Of a stretch of DNA of 64,000 bases, positions 19,650 through 27,580 are shown piece after piece; position 1 is the first letter of the stretch; each line of letters opens with the position of its first letter. Position numbers and translations under genes: made by a program. The notes under the pieces are model-generated. The model was not told the DNA's origin, searched no databases, and saw nothing but the letters and a program-made list of their open reading frames with translations. The DNA is taken from positions 1-64,000 of the forward strand of contig DATAWP010000041.1 of the NCBI GenBank assembly GCA_036267155.1. Direction: 5' to 3'. The DNA is from PALSA-1353 sp036267155. GTDB lineage: Bacteria; Planctomycetota; Phycisphaerae; Tepidisphaerales; Tepidisphaeraceae.

Positions 19650-21412
19650 CAGTAAAGCATTTCGAAATCCACTCCGTTGGGCACGGGCGCCTTGCCGTCC
19701 GGTGGCGGATGCGTGAGCCACCACGGGTCGAGGAATTGGTCGATATAAATCGCCCGGTGAAACGGCGGAAGCCACGAAGTATACCGGATCGGGGCGAAAT
19801 GGCTGCGATGCGTTTGAGGGGTGGGATTGTATTCGACGCGGTAGCGGCACCACAGCGCCGGCGTCAGGCCCACGTTCGGATTGACCGGATGACTGTGATT
19901 GGAAGCGAAGCGGTAATTCACGTGGCCCTGGAGTTGAAGTTGCGTCCAGCAATCGTATTCCAACCCGGCCGCGAATGCGGTGGGTGCGACGCCCGCATCG
20001 CGGAGCGCATGGATCGCCGCTACCCGCGCACGCGCCAGTGCCATCAGATCGCGCGTCGCCGCCAGCGAGAACGCCGTGTAGAACGCCAGAACGATCGCAC
20101 CGGCCGTGAAGGCAACGCGGCGAACTCGCAATCCGCCCGAATATCGCTGCACATACAGCAACGTGAAGATCGCGACGATAGGAATCATCGGAAGCGCATA
20201 CCGGTCGAAGATCATCGTGCGCGTGAGCAGAAGCGCCAGATACGCTGTGCCGACGATTGCCAGAATGATCGGCGCCGAGTCGCCGTTCCGAGGGGCCAAG
20301 ATTCGCCTGGCGGTGTTTGCCAGGTTGCGCCCTCGCGTGGAAAAATCCGCAAGCAGCGCCAGCGAAGCGCCCAAAGCAATGAAGACCAGGACCGACCAAA
20401 GGGTCACGAACCACGCCGGCATCGCGGCCGGCGGCTGGCCCGACAGCTCGCAGTTGATGAGGATGCCATCGGGCCACACGACGTTAGGCGACCACGGCCA
20501 ATGAAGAAGATCGGGATTGGAATGAATGTCCAGTGCCAGTGCGATGCCGACGAGCGCGCAAAATAGAAGGAGGCGAACCCGACGGCGGCAGGCATCGAGG
20601 ATGAGAAACACCAGGCACACGCTCACGGGGAGCGTGAGAAGAGACAGGGTCAGGATGAACCGCCCGCCGCGGTCCAGGTTCGCACGCGGGGTTTGGATCG
20701 CCCAATGCAGTGAAGTCATCAGGGACGGGTAGGTCACCACATCGGGTTGACGAGAGAACCAGCTTTGGGTCGCGATGAAACCGATTAAAACGAGAACCCA
20801 TCCGGCTACACCGGCCGCGCAAAAGCGCCGATCTTTCCTTCCGATCCAAAGCAGGTAAGGAATGACGATCAATGGGACAATAAAAACAACTTGGCGGGTC
20901 ATGCCCCCGACGATGGCCGCCGCGACACCAACGGCGAGCCAGGCGATTCGCCGCGCGAGGGTGGCGTTTGCCAGGGCATAGATGGAAAGTAGCATGAAAA
21001 ACAGGCCGGAAATGTCGGTCATAAAGGAGGTGGCCAGGGGCAGAAAGATCGGCGAAAGGCCGAGCATCAGTGCGGCGAAAACGGCCGGTGCCGGCCGCAG
21101 GCCGCTTAATCGCCCCAGCAGGAAACAGACGACCGCCGAACCCATGGCCAGCGGAAGCGTGCTGAATCGCAAGGTCGTGAATGAAAAACCGAAGATTTTG
21201 GCCCAGGCGGCGCCCCAGTAGGCCTGGGTGATGATGGCGGGCGAACCCCATCCATTATAAATGATGTGCCCGGTCTGCAAGAGCTTCTGAACGGTGAAGG
21301 CATAGGACCAATCATCATTAAATGGCAATTCGACGAACGGATTCACCAACAGGAACGCGGCCAGGACCACGGCCGCGCAGAGGATCGTGCAGAACACGTC
21401 GGTACGACGCAT
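19649..21412 (-). CDS. GT-C-like polytopic membrane protein (GT39/ArnT-type), copy A
   Basis: A 587-residue paralogue of the downstream gene. It shares the outer-loop motif NPFVELPFNDDWSYAF, the conserved FMTDISGLFFMLLSIYAL helix, MIFDRYALPMIPI and the tail YTSWLPPFHRAIYIDQF plus DPWWL. It has roughly eleven membrane segments. The start is ATG 21412; the frame extends to a TTG at 21478, but that would add 22 polar residues before the first helix. It is divergent from rpsJ with a 176-base gap. The matched pair suggests either a hetero-oligomer or a recent duplication with different acceptor use (inference). Confidence 0.8.
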   Translation of the reverse strand: MRRTDVFCTILCAAVVLAAFLLVNPFVELPFNDDWSYAFTVQKLLQTGHIIYNGWGSPAIITQAYWGAAWAKIFGFSFTTLRFSTLPLAMGSAVVCFLLGRLSGLRPAPAVFAALMLGLSPIFLPLATSFMTDISGLFFMLLSIYALANATLARRIAWLAVGVAAAIVGGMTRQVVFIVPLIVIPYLLWIGRKDRRFCAAGVAGWVLVLIGFIATQSWFSRQPDVVTYPSLMTSLHWAIQTPRANLDRGGRFILTLSLLTLPVSVCLVFLILDACRRRVRLLLFCALVGIALALDIHSNPDLLHWPWSPNVVWPDGILINCELSGQPPAAMPAWFVTLWSVLVFIALGASLALLADFSTRGRNLANTARRILAPRNGDSAPIILAIVGTAYLALLLTRTMIFDRYALPMIPIVAIFTLLYVQRYSGGLRVRRVAFTAGAIVLAFYTAFSLAATRDLMALARARVAAIHALRDAGVAPTAFAAGLEYDCWTQLQLQGHVNYRFASNHSHPVNPNVGLTPALWCRYRVEYNPTPQTHRSHFAPIRYTSWLPPFHRAIYIDQFLDPWWLTHPPPDGKAPVPNGVDFEMLY

Positions 21413-21494
21413 AAGCGCGAACGTACACCGGAACGATTGACGGTTGCAAACCGGGCGAGGAGAATCAACCGGGCACAAAATGCCCCTGGCGGAC

Positions 21495-21522
21495 TTGACA
21501 TCGTTTTCGGCATCTGTAAGTT
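21495..21522 (+). promoter_or_regulatory. Candidate promoter for rpsJ
   Basis: A perfect TTGACA (21495-21500) is followed after 16 bases by the weak -10 candidate TAAGTT (21517-21522), about 67 bases before the rpsJ start. It lies in the divergent region between the GT-C pair and the ribosomal cluster. Confidence 0.45.
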
Positions 21523-21588
21523 ATTCCCTCTTTCCCCCTTTGCCAAAGAGAGTTGCGGCAAGCGGGGGTGACGAGGAAACGCGGTAAT

Positions 21589-21897
21589 ATGCAAGGCGAT
21601 CGGATTCGGATTCGGATGGAAGCGTATGATCACCGGGCGCTGGACGCCTCGGCGCGGGAGATTGTTGACCACGCCAAGCGGACCAACGCACGGGTTTGCG
21701 GGCCGATTCCAATGCCGACGCGGATTGAGCGGTACACCGTTTTGAGAAGCCCGCACATTGACAAGAAAAGCCGCGAGCAGTTCGAGATGCGGACGCACAA
21801 GCGCGTGATCGACATTTTCGAACCGACCGCCAGGACGGTGGAGGCGCTGAATCGCCTCGTCGTACCGGCGGGTGTTTTCGTGAAGATCAAGGCATAA
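21589..21897 (+). CDS. rpsJ: 30S ribosomal protein S10
   Basis: Small-subunit head protein of 102 residues, also the NusE partner in antitermination. Seen: RIRIRMEAYDHRALD, the loop GPIPMPTRIERYTVLRSPH and the conserved end KRVIDIFEPTARTVEAL. Start ATG 21589; in-frame codons further upstream are not supported by the family length. An intrinsic terminator follows 15 bases after the stop, which separates S10 from the rest of its operon, an unusual arrangement. Confidence 0.97.
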   Translation: MQGDRIRIRMEAYDHRALDASAREIVDHAKRTNARVCGPIPMPTRIERYTVLRSPHIDKKSREQFEMRTHKRVIDIFEPTARTVEALNRLVVPAGVFVKIKA

Positions 21898-21911
21898 TTT
21901 CGTCGTAATAT

Positions 21912-21939
21912 AACGCCCCTGATTTTAAGGGGCGTTTTT
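21912..21939 (+). terminator. Intrinsic terminator between rpsJ and rplC
   Basis: A perfect 9-bp stem AACGCCCCT/AGGGGCGTT with a 7-base loop (GATTTTA) is followed by a T5 run. It lies 15 bases past the rpsJ stop and about 100 bases before rplC. By sequence it is a classical Rho-independent terminator or attenuator. Confidence 0.85.
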
Positions 21940-22039
21940 CGTCGAACGGACCGTGGGGTTCATCCAAGAACCCAGTCGCCTGGAAACGGGCCACGAGTCG
22001 CGAATGTGGTTTTGTCTGGAACATTGACGGACAGTGGAT

Positions 22040-22705
22040 ATGACGCCAGCACTGCTAGGAAAAAAGATCGGCATGACGCGCGTGTACAACGAGAAGGGCG
22101 CGGTGGTCCCCGTGACCGTCGTGCAGGCGGGGCCGTGCCATGTCACGCAGGTGAAGACCCTCGAGAGCGACGGCTACTTTGCCGTGCAGTTGGGCTACGG
22201 TGATTGCAAGGCGAAGTTCAGCACGTTTCCGCTGATCGGACATTCGGCCAAGGCCAGTGTCGGTCCCAAGCGGCATTTTCGGGAAATCCGGCTGAAGGAA
22301 GCGACGACGCTGGCGGCCGGCGCACAGGTGGACGTGGATCTGTTCAACGGCGTGAAATACGTGGATGTGATCGGCACCAGCAAAGGCAAGGGGACGGCGG
22401 GAGTCATGAAGCGGCACCATTTCGGCGGCCAGTGCGCCTCGCACGGAACGGAGCGCAAGCACCGCTCGCCCGGTTCGATCGCGTCGCGCGCCACTTGGCG
22501 CGGCCAGTCCGGCAAGCCCAAAAAAGGCGTGCGCATGGCGGGCCACATGGGCATGGATGGCGTCACGACGCGCAATCATCCGCTTGTGAAGGTCGATAAA
22601 GAAAATCATCTTCTGCTGATTAAAGGAGCTTTGCCTGGACCCAACGGCGGGCTCCTTTTTGTTCGCAAGGCCGTCACCGCCAAAGTGGAAGAAGTAAAGT
22701 CATGA
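22040..22705 (+). CDS. rplC: 50S ribosomal protein L3
   Basis: Large-subunit assembly initiator of 221 residues. Seen: LLGKKIGMTRVYNEKG at the start, GTSKGKGTAGVMKRHHF, GSIASRATWRGQSGKPKKG and GMDGVTTRN, which approaches the peptidyl-transferase centre in known L3. Start ATG 22040; the GTG two codons earlier is in frame and possible. The stop TGA overlaps the rplD ATG (ATGA), so L3 and L4 are translationally coupled. Confidence 0.97.
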   Translation: MTPALLGKKIGMTRVYNEKGAVVPVTVVQAGPCHVTQVKTLESDGYFAVQLGYGDCKAKFSTFPLIGHSAKASVGPKRHFREIRLKEATTLAAGAQVDVDLFNGVKYVDVIGTSKGKGTAGVMKRHHFGGQCASHGTERKHRSPGSIASRATWRGQSGKPKKGVRMAGHMGMDGVTTRNHPLVKVDKENHLLLIKGALPGPNGGLLFVRKAVTAKVEEVKS

Positions 22706-23316
22706 TCGAAATACCCGTATTTGATCAGGCCGGCCAGAAGCTGGAGAGCGTTCAGGTGGACGAGGCCAAGCTCGGCGGGACGGTTCGCAAGAACCTCCTG
22801 AAGCAGGCCTTCGTTGCGTATCACGCCAACAAGCGCCAGGGAACGGTGCGGACGCTGGCGCGCGGCGAGGTGGCCGGAGCGACGCGAAAGGTGTTCCGCC
22901 AAAAGGGAACGGGCAACGCCCGCACCGGCGGGATACGCAACCCAATCAAAAAGGGCGGCGGACACGCCAAGCAAAAGCGGCCCAAGGATTGGCGGCAGGC
23001 GATTCCCAAAAAAGTCCGGCGGCTGGCTCGGAACAGCGCGATCCTCTTTAAGCTGCAGAGCAACGATGTCCGCGTCGTCAATGAGATTAAGCTGCCGGAA
23101 CCCAAGACCAAACACATGGTCCAGGTTTACAAGGCGCTGGGAATCGACCGGAGCTGTCTGCTTGCGATCAACGGCCGCGATGAAAACCTGGAGCGGTCGG
23201 CCCGCAATCTGGAGCGCACAACGTTGACGACGGTGTCGCAGCTCAACGCGTGGGATATTCTGAACAATCGGACGCTGCTTTTGACCAAAGCGGGTTTGGA
23301 GCAAATTCTGGCGTAG
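22702..23316 (+). CDS. rplD: 50S ribosomal protein L4
   Basis: Large-subunit protein of 204 residues lining the exit tunnel. Seen: the basic loop VAGATRKVFRQKGTGNAR followed by GGGHAKQKRPKDW, which forms the tunnel extension, and LLAINGRDENLERSARNL in the C-terminal globular part. It starts inside the rplC stop codon. In enterobacteria L4 regulates the S10 operon leader; whether the terminator between rpsJ and rplC has such a role here is unknown. Confidence 0.96.
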   Translation: MIEIPVFDQAGQKLESVQVDEAKLGGTVRKNLLKQAFVAYHANKRQGTVRTLARGEVAGATRKVFRQKGTGNARTGGIRNPIKKGGGHAKQKRPKDWRQAIPKKVRRLARNSAILFKLQSNDVRVVNEIKLPEPKTKHMVQVYKALGIDRSCLLAINGRDENLERSARNLERTTLTTVSQLNAWDILNNRTLLLTKAGLEQILA

Positions 23317-23339
23317 GCGAATTGAGCCGCGGGCGAAAC

Positions 23340-23618
23340 ATGGATTACACGAACGTCATCATCAAGCCGCTGGTTACCGAGAAGAGCACGCACCTGCAGG
23401 AGTCGCGGAACGTGTACGCGTTTCAGGTGGCGCCGGCCGCGAGCAAGACGGACGTCCGTCGCGCCATCGAAGCGATTTACAACGTGAAGGTGATCGACGT
23501 GCGGACGATGAACCGCAAGGGCAAGCCGCGGCGATCGCGGTTCAAGATGGCCAAGACCAGCGATTGGAAGCGTGCGATCGTGACGCTGGAAGAGAATTCG
23601 AGAATTGAACTTTATTAG
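23340..23618 (+). CDS. rplW: 50S ribosomal protein L23
   Basis: Exit-tunnel protein of 92 residues that docks trigger factor and SRP. Seen: VIIKPLVTEKSTHLQE, YAFQVAPAASKTDVRRAIE, and the tunnel loop region RTMNRKGKPRRSRF. Start ATG 23340, 21 bases after rplD. The reading frame extends further upstream, but homologues begin at about MDYTNVIIKP. Confidence 0.95.
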   Translation: MDYTNVIIKPLVTEKSTHLQESRNVYAFQVAPAASKTDVRRAIEAIYNVKVIDVRTMNRKGKPRRSRFKMAKTSDWKRAIVTLEENSRIELY

Positions 23619-23626
23619 GATCAGCA

Positions 23627-24496
23627 ATGCCGATTAAATATTACAAACCGACTTCTGCCGGCCGGCGAGCGGGATCGGTGCTGGACTACAAGTCGGCGCT
23701 GACGAAGTTTGAGCCGGAACCGTCGCTGGTGACCGGGCGCATTCGCGCCAATGGGCGAAATCATCACGGCGTCATCACCGCCAAGCACCGCGGCGGGGGG
23801 AATAAGAAGCTTTATCGCATCATCGATTTCAAGCGAAACAGCAAAGACAGCGTGGTCGCCAATGTCCTGGCGGTGGAATACGACCCCAACCGCAGCGTGC
23901 ACATTGCCCTGATCGAATATCCCGATGGAATCAAGGCATATATTTTGTGCCCGAATGGCTTGAGGCCCGGGGCGAAAGTGGTCAGCGGGCCGGATTCGCC
24001 GCCGGAGATCGGCAACTGTCTTCCGCTGGCGAACATTCCGACGGGGCTGGAAATTCACAATATAGAAATGAATCCGGGCCAGGGCGGCAAGTTGGTTCGC
24101 TCGGCCGGCGGGGTGGGCAGGTTGGGGGCGCGCGAAGGGGAATGGGCGGTGATTATTCTGCCATCGGGGGAAATGCGGCGGGTGCGCAGCGCTTGCCGGG
24201 CAACCATCGGACAACTGGGGAATCTGGACTGGATCAACGTGAGCATTGGCAAGGCCGGCCGGAGCCGGCACATGGGCATCCGTCCGCACACGCGGGCCAA
24301 GGCGATGAACCCGATCGACCATCCGCTGGGCGGCGGTGAAGGCCGCAGCAACGGCGGGCGGCATCCGGTGAGCAAGACGGGCGTCCCGTCCAAGGGCGGC
24401 ATCACCCGCAACCCCCGGAAGAACAGCGAGAAATTGATCCTGCGGCGAAGGAAGTTCGGAACGCATCAGCAGCGGCCGCAGACGGTGAGTGTTTAA
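23627..24496 (+). CDS. rplB: 50S ribosomal protein L2
   Basis: Core large-subunit protein of 289 residues, needed for subunit joining and peptidyl transfer. Seen: KYYKPTSAGRRAGSV, GRNHHGVITAKHRGGG and the C-terminal signature MNPIDHPLGGGEGRSNGG. Most bacteria have DHPHGGGEG at that last motif; here the second His is Leu. It lies 8 bases after rplW. A heptad-repeat hairpin follows directly after the stop. Confidence 0.97.
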   Translation: MPIKYYKPTSAGRRAGSVLDYKSALTKFEPEPSLVTGRIRANGRNHHGVITAKHRGGGNKKLYRIIDFKRNSKDSVVANVLAVEYDPNRSVHIALIEYPDGIKAYILCPNGLRPGAKVVSGPDSPPEIGNCLPLANIPTGLEIHNIEMNPGQGGKLVRSAGGVGRLGAREGEWAVIILPSGEMRRVRSACRATIGQLGNLDWINVSIGKAGRSRHMGIRPHTRAKAMNPIDHPLGGGEGRSNGGRHPVSKTGVPSKGGITRNPRKNSEKLILRRRKFGTHQQRPQTVSV

Positions 24497-24498
24497 GG

Positions 24499-24619
24499 AA
24501 ATTCGAAATATGAAATTCGAAATTCGAATCAAATCCGAAATTCGAATGACGAAACGAAGGCCATTTCGGATTTCTTCATTCGATTTTCATTCGAATTTCG
24601 AATTTCGAATTTCGAATTT
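24499..24619. repeat. Heptad-repeat hairpin, ATTCGAA family, between rplB and rpsS
   Basis: The left arm (24499-~24555) runs in 7-bp words such as AAATTCG, with one variant AAATATG. The right arm (~24575-24619) runs as ATTTCGA words, the reverse complement. The two arms fold back around a short centre with CCATTTCGG. It is strikingly AT-rich against its ~60% GC surroundings and fills almost the whole rplB-rpsS gap. Confidence 0.9.
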
Positions 24620-24637
24620 GGCCAACGCGGAGCAAAA

Positions 24638-24955
24638 ATGAGCCGAAGCGCAAAAAAGGGCCCTTACGTGGACGAGAAATTGTTCCGCAAGGTGTCGAAG
24701 CTGAATGAGAATCGGGCCAAGCAGCCCATCAAGACGTGGGCGCGGATGTGCACGATCATCCCGGAGTTCGTGGGCCATACGTTTGAGGTCCATAACGGGA
24801 ACAAATTTTTGAAGGTGTTCGTCCAGGAAGACATGGTCGGGCACAAGCTCGGCGAATTTTCGCCGACGCGAATCTTCAAGGGCCACAGCGGCAAGAAGGC
24901 GGCCGTGGCTGCCGCCGGAGCGCCTGGCACGGCGCCGGCGCCCGCGGCGTCGTGA
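24638..24955 (+). CDS. rpsS: 30S ribosomal protein S19
   Basis: Small-subunit head protein of 105 residues. Seen: MSRSAKKGPYVDEKL, KTWARMCTIIPEFVGHTF, and MVGHKLGEFSPTRIFKGH, the conserved RNA-binding end. About 15 residues of Ala/Pro/Gly-rich tail (AAVAAAGAPGTAPAPAAS) follow the usual C-terminus. Start ATG 24638, 18 bases past the hairpin. Confidence 0.96.
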   Translation: MSRSAKKGPYVDEKLFRKVSKLNENRAKQPIKTWARMCTIIPEFVGHTFEVHNGNKFLKVFVQEDMVGHKLGEFSPTRIFKGHSGKKAAVAAAGAPGTAPAPAAS

Positions 24956-24977
24956 CAGATGCGAGGAGTTTTTTGCC

Positions 24978-25337
24978 ATGCCATTTGAAGCCAAACATCG
25001 CTTCGCCCGCATCGCGCCGCGGAAGGCGCGCCTGCTGATGGATCTGATCCGCGGCCGGGACGTGGACGATGCCATCACCATGCTGCGGTTTTCCAAGCAG
25101 CGCGCCAGCGGGATGATCGAAAAGGTCGTCCGCTCGGCGGTGGCGAACGCGGCCGAGCAGGAAGTCCGTTCGCGCAACGCCCTGTTCGTGGCGAAGTGCT
25201 GGGTGGATCCGGGCCCGGTGATCAAACGATTTCAGCCGAAGGATCGCGGCAAGGCGTATTCGATCATGAAGCGAACCAGCCATCTGATCGTGACGTTGGA
25301 TGAGCGTAAGGACAAAGAGAAGGCCCCGCGAAAGTAA
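24978..25337 (+). CDS. rplV: 50S ribosomal protein L22
   Basis: Exit-tunnel protein of 119 residues. Seen: HRFARIAPRKARLLMDLIRG at the N-terminus, AVANAAEQ in the central helix, and the beta-hairpin FQPKDRGKAYSIMKRTSHLIV, which lines the tunnel constriction. Start ATG 24978 with GAGGAG upstream; 22 bases after rpsS. Confidence 0.96.
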   Translation: MPFEAKHRFARIAPRKARLLMDLIRGRDVDDAITMLRFSKQRASGMIEKVVRSAVANAAEQEVRSRNALFVAKCWVDPGPVIKRFQPKDRGKAYSIMKRTSHLIVTLDERKDKEKAPRK

Positions 25338-25349
25338 CGAAGGACGATT

Positions 25350-26048
25350 ATGGGTCAAAAGGTCAATCCAATTGGATTCCGCACGGGAATCACCGAGGAC
25401 TGGAAGAGCCGGTGGTATGCCCCCAAGTCGGCGTACGGCGACTTCCTCGTGGAGGACTATCGGGTTCGCAAGCACATCGACCTGCGGCTGAACCGCAAGC
25501 CGCCGTTCGCGGCGGTCAGCGACATCCTCATCGAGCGGACGCGCGAAGAGGTGACGATCACGCTGAAGACGGCGCGGCCGGGACTGGTGATCGGCCCCAA
25601 AGGCGCGGAAGTGGACAAGCTTCGGGAAGAGCTGGAAGAGCTGATCAAGCGCAAAGTCGCGCCGATCAAGGTGATCGAGATCAAGAATCCGGATTTGAAT
25701 GCGCAGCTCGTGGCCGAGGCGATCGCGGAACAGCTCAAGAAGCGGGCGAGCTTCCGGCGCGTGCTGAAGATGCGGATGGAAGCGACGATGCAGGCGGGAG
25801 CGAAGGGGATTCGGATCAGCGTCGGCGGCCGGCTGGGCGGGGCGGAAATCGCCCGCAGCGAAAAGGCCACCACTGGTTCGGTGCCGCTGACGACGCTTCA
25901 GGCGGATATCAGTTATGGCTACGCGGTGGCGTTCACGACGTACGGCGCGATCGGCGTAAAGACCTGGATTTATCGCGGCATGTACGGCGAAGAAGTTCTG
26001 GAAACGGATGTCCGGCCCGGCGGAAGCCTGCGCCGCGGCAGAAGATAA
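25350..26048 (+). CDS. rpsC: 30S ribosomal protein S3
   Basis: Entry-channel protein of 232 residues. The N-terminus GQKVNPIGFRTGIT and the KH-domain loop GLVIGPKGAEVDKL are clear; the C-terminal domain has GAKGIRISVGGRLGGAEIAR and GVKTWIYRG. The conserved basic patch contributes to mRNA helicase activity in known S3. Start ATG 25350, 12 bases after rplV. Confidence 0.97.
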   Translation: MGQKVNPIGFRTGITEDWKSRWYAPKSAYGDFLVEDYRVRKHIDLRLNRKPPFAAVSDILIERTREEVTITLKTARPGLVIGPKGAEVDKLREELEELIKRKVAPIKVIEIKNPDLNAQLVAEAIAEQLKKRASFRRVLKMRMEATMQAGAKGIRISVGGRLGGAEIARSEKATTGSVPLTTLQADISYGYAVAFTTYGAIGVKTWIYRGMYGEEVLETDVRPGGSLRRGRR

Positions 26049-26073
26049 GCAACGAAGTGAGATGAGGTGACCC

Positions 26074-26496
26074 ATGCCCATGATGCCCAAGCGGGTGAAA
26101 TTCCGCAAAAGCCATCGCGGCAAAATGAAAGGCAACGCGACGCGCGGCAACACCGTGGCGTTCGGCGAGTATGGATTGCAGGCGCTGAAATCGGCGTGGG
26201 TGACGGCCCGGCAGATCGAGGCGGGACGGGTGGCGTGCAGCCACTTCCTTCGCCGCGAAGGTCGGGTGTTTATCCGGATTTTCCCGCACAAGCCGGTGTC
26301 GGGAAAGCCGCTGGAGACCCGCATGGGCAAGGGCAAGGGCGAACCGGAATATTGGTGCGCCGTTGTGAAGCCGGGCACGATGATGTTTGAGATCGTCGGC
26401 GTGGATGAGGTGACTGCGAAGCGGGCGCTGGCCCGCGTGGCGCACAAGATGCCGATTCCGTGCCGGTTCGTGCATCGCAGGCATGCGGTCGCATAG
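26074..26496 (+). CDS. rplP: 50S ribosomal protein L16
   Basis: Large-subunit protein of 140 residues near the A-site tRNA. Seen: MPKRVKFRKSHRGKMKG, GNTVAFGEYGLQAL, RVFIRIFPHKPVSGKPLETR, MGKGKGEPEYWCAVVKPG and AHKMPIPCRFV. Start is the ATG at 26074 (MPMMPKR); an ATG three codons later is also possible. Confidence 0.97.
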   Translation: MPMMPKRVKFRKSHRGKMKGNATRGNTVAFGEYGLQALKSAWVTARQIEAGRVACSHFLRREGRVFIRIFPHKPVSGKPLETRMGKGKGEPEYWCAVVKPGTMMFEIVGVDEVTAKRALARVAHKMPIPCRFVHRRHAVA

Positions 26497-26507
26497 GAGC
26501 TGCGTCA

Positions 26508-26723
26508 ATGAAGATGAAGGAAATCAAGCTGAAGGAAACGGATCACCTCCGCCACGAGTTGGGTGAGCAGCAGAAACACTTGTTTACGCTGCGGACCCAG
26601 TCGGTGACGGAAAAGCTGGAGGATCCGACCCAGTTGAAAAAGGCCCGTAGGGAGATTGCGCGTCTGAAGACGGTGCTGCGTCAGCGTGAGCTGGAAACAG
26701 CCAAATCGGCGCCCGCGAAATAG
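26508..26723 (+). CDS. rpmC: 50S ribosomal protein L29
   Basis: Small helical large-subunit protein of 71 residues near the tunnel exit. Seen: MKEIKLKETDHLRHELGEQQ and the conserved KARREIARLKTVLRQRE. The start is ATG 26508 with AGGAG upstream; the open frame begins earlier inside rplP, but homologues start here. Confidence 0.95.
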   Translation: MKMKEIKLKETDHLRHELGEQQKHLFTLRTQSVTEKLEDPTQLKKARREIARLKTVLRQRELETAKSAPAK

Positions 26724-26739
26724 CGATAGCGAGATCATT

Positions 26740-27081
26740 ATGCCCCAAACGACAGAAACCCAGACACCCACGCGATCGCAGATTCGCAAGATTCTCGGCG
26801 TCGTGGCATCGGACAAGGGTCACAAGACGATCAAGGTCGTGGTGAACTATCAGACCCGGCACGCGAAATATGGAAAGTATCTGAAGCGGCGAACGGTTCT
26901 GCATGTTCACGATGAGAAAAACGACGCAAAGGAAGGCGACACGGTGGAAATCGCCGAGTGCCGGCCATTAAGCAAGACCAAGCATCATCGCTTGCTGCGG
27001 ATCGTGCAGAAGGCGCCGGAGCGCGCGGTGGTGGTGTCGGCCGAGGAAGTCATGACGGGCAAGGCGCCGGAAGAAAGATGA
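26740..27081 (+). CDS. rpsQ: 30S ribosomal protein S17
   Basis: 16S rRNA-binding OB-fold protein of 113 residues, longer than the usual ~85. Seen: ILGVVASDKGHKTIKVVV, YGKYLKRRTVLHVHDEKNDAKEGDTVEIAECRPLSKTKHHRL. An N-terminal polar stretch (PQTTETQTPTRS) and a C-terminal ~25 residues extend past the core. Start ATG 26740. Confidence 0.95.
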   Translation: MPQTTETQTPTRSQIRKILGVVASDKGHKTIKVVVNYQTRHAKYGKYLKRRTVLHVHDEKNDAKEGDTVEIAECRPLSKTKHHRLLRIVQKAPERAVVVSAEEVMTGKAPEER

Positions 27082-27092
27082 AGAGGAAGTTA

Positions 27093-27170
27093 TAAGTGCA
27101 AGTTGCAAGTGCAAGTTGAAGATTGGTCAATAGAGTTTGATGCTTGCATCTGGAACTTGGAACTTGGACT
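27093..27170. repeat. Heptad-repeat hairpin, CAAGTT/AACTTGG family, between rpsQ and rplN
   Basis: The left arm (about 27093-27120) has CAAGTTG/CAAGTG words. The right arm (about 27150-27170) has GGAACTT GGAACTT GGACT, which is the complementary word at 7-base spacing. The centre of about 30 bases is unrelated. It fills the 97-base gap between rpsQ and rplN. Confidence 0.75.
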
Positions 27171-27178
27171 GATTCAAT

Positions 27179-27565
27179 ATGATTCAGCAACAGACATATA
27201 TCGACATCGCTGACAATACCGGCGCCAGGCAGGCGATGTGCATCAAGGTGCTGCGCGGCAGCAGCAGCAAGGGCAAGTTCAAGCGGAAAGTGGCGCACGT
27301 CGGCGACGTGATTATTTGCGCGGTGAAGAAAGCCCAGCCCGCGGGCGATATCAAGCAGGGCGAGATTATCCGCTGCGTGGTGGTTCGCACGAAACATCCG
27401 ACGCGGCGGATCGACGGCAGCTATGTGCGGTTCGACCGCAACGCCGCCGTCGTGATCGATAAGGAAAACAATCCGCGCGGCACGCGCATTTTTGGAGCCG
27501 TGGCTCGGGAGCTGCGCGAGAAGAATTTCATGAAGATCGTGTCGCTGGCGGCCGAGGTGGTTTAG
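27179..27565 (+). CDS. rplN: 50S ribosomal protein L14
   Basis: Intersubunit-bridge protein of 128 residues. Seen: MIQQQTYIDIADNTGARQAMCIKVL, GDVIICAVKKAQP, KHPTRRIDGSYVRFDRNAAV, and GTRIFGAVARELREKNFMKIVSLA at the end. The length is a little above the usual 122 because of a short insert in the KVLRGSSSKGK region. Start ATG 27179, just after the hairpin. Confidence 0.97.
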   Translation: MIQQQTYIDIADNTGARQAMCIKVLRGSSSKGKFKRKVAHVGDVIICAVKKAQPAGDIKQGEIIRCVVVRTKHPTRRIDGSYVRFDRNAAVVIDKENNPRGTRIFGAVARELREKNFMKIVSLAAEVV

Positions 27566-27580
27566 AAACTGGAATGAGCT

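Noticed and set aside
19650..20477. Open frame extending the downstream GT-C gene to 867 residues
   Set aside because: The extra N-terminal part is antisense-free but out of frame with the upstream paralogue and looks like a high-GC shadow; ATG 19649 coupled to the TGA is the natural start.
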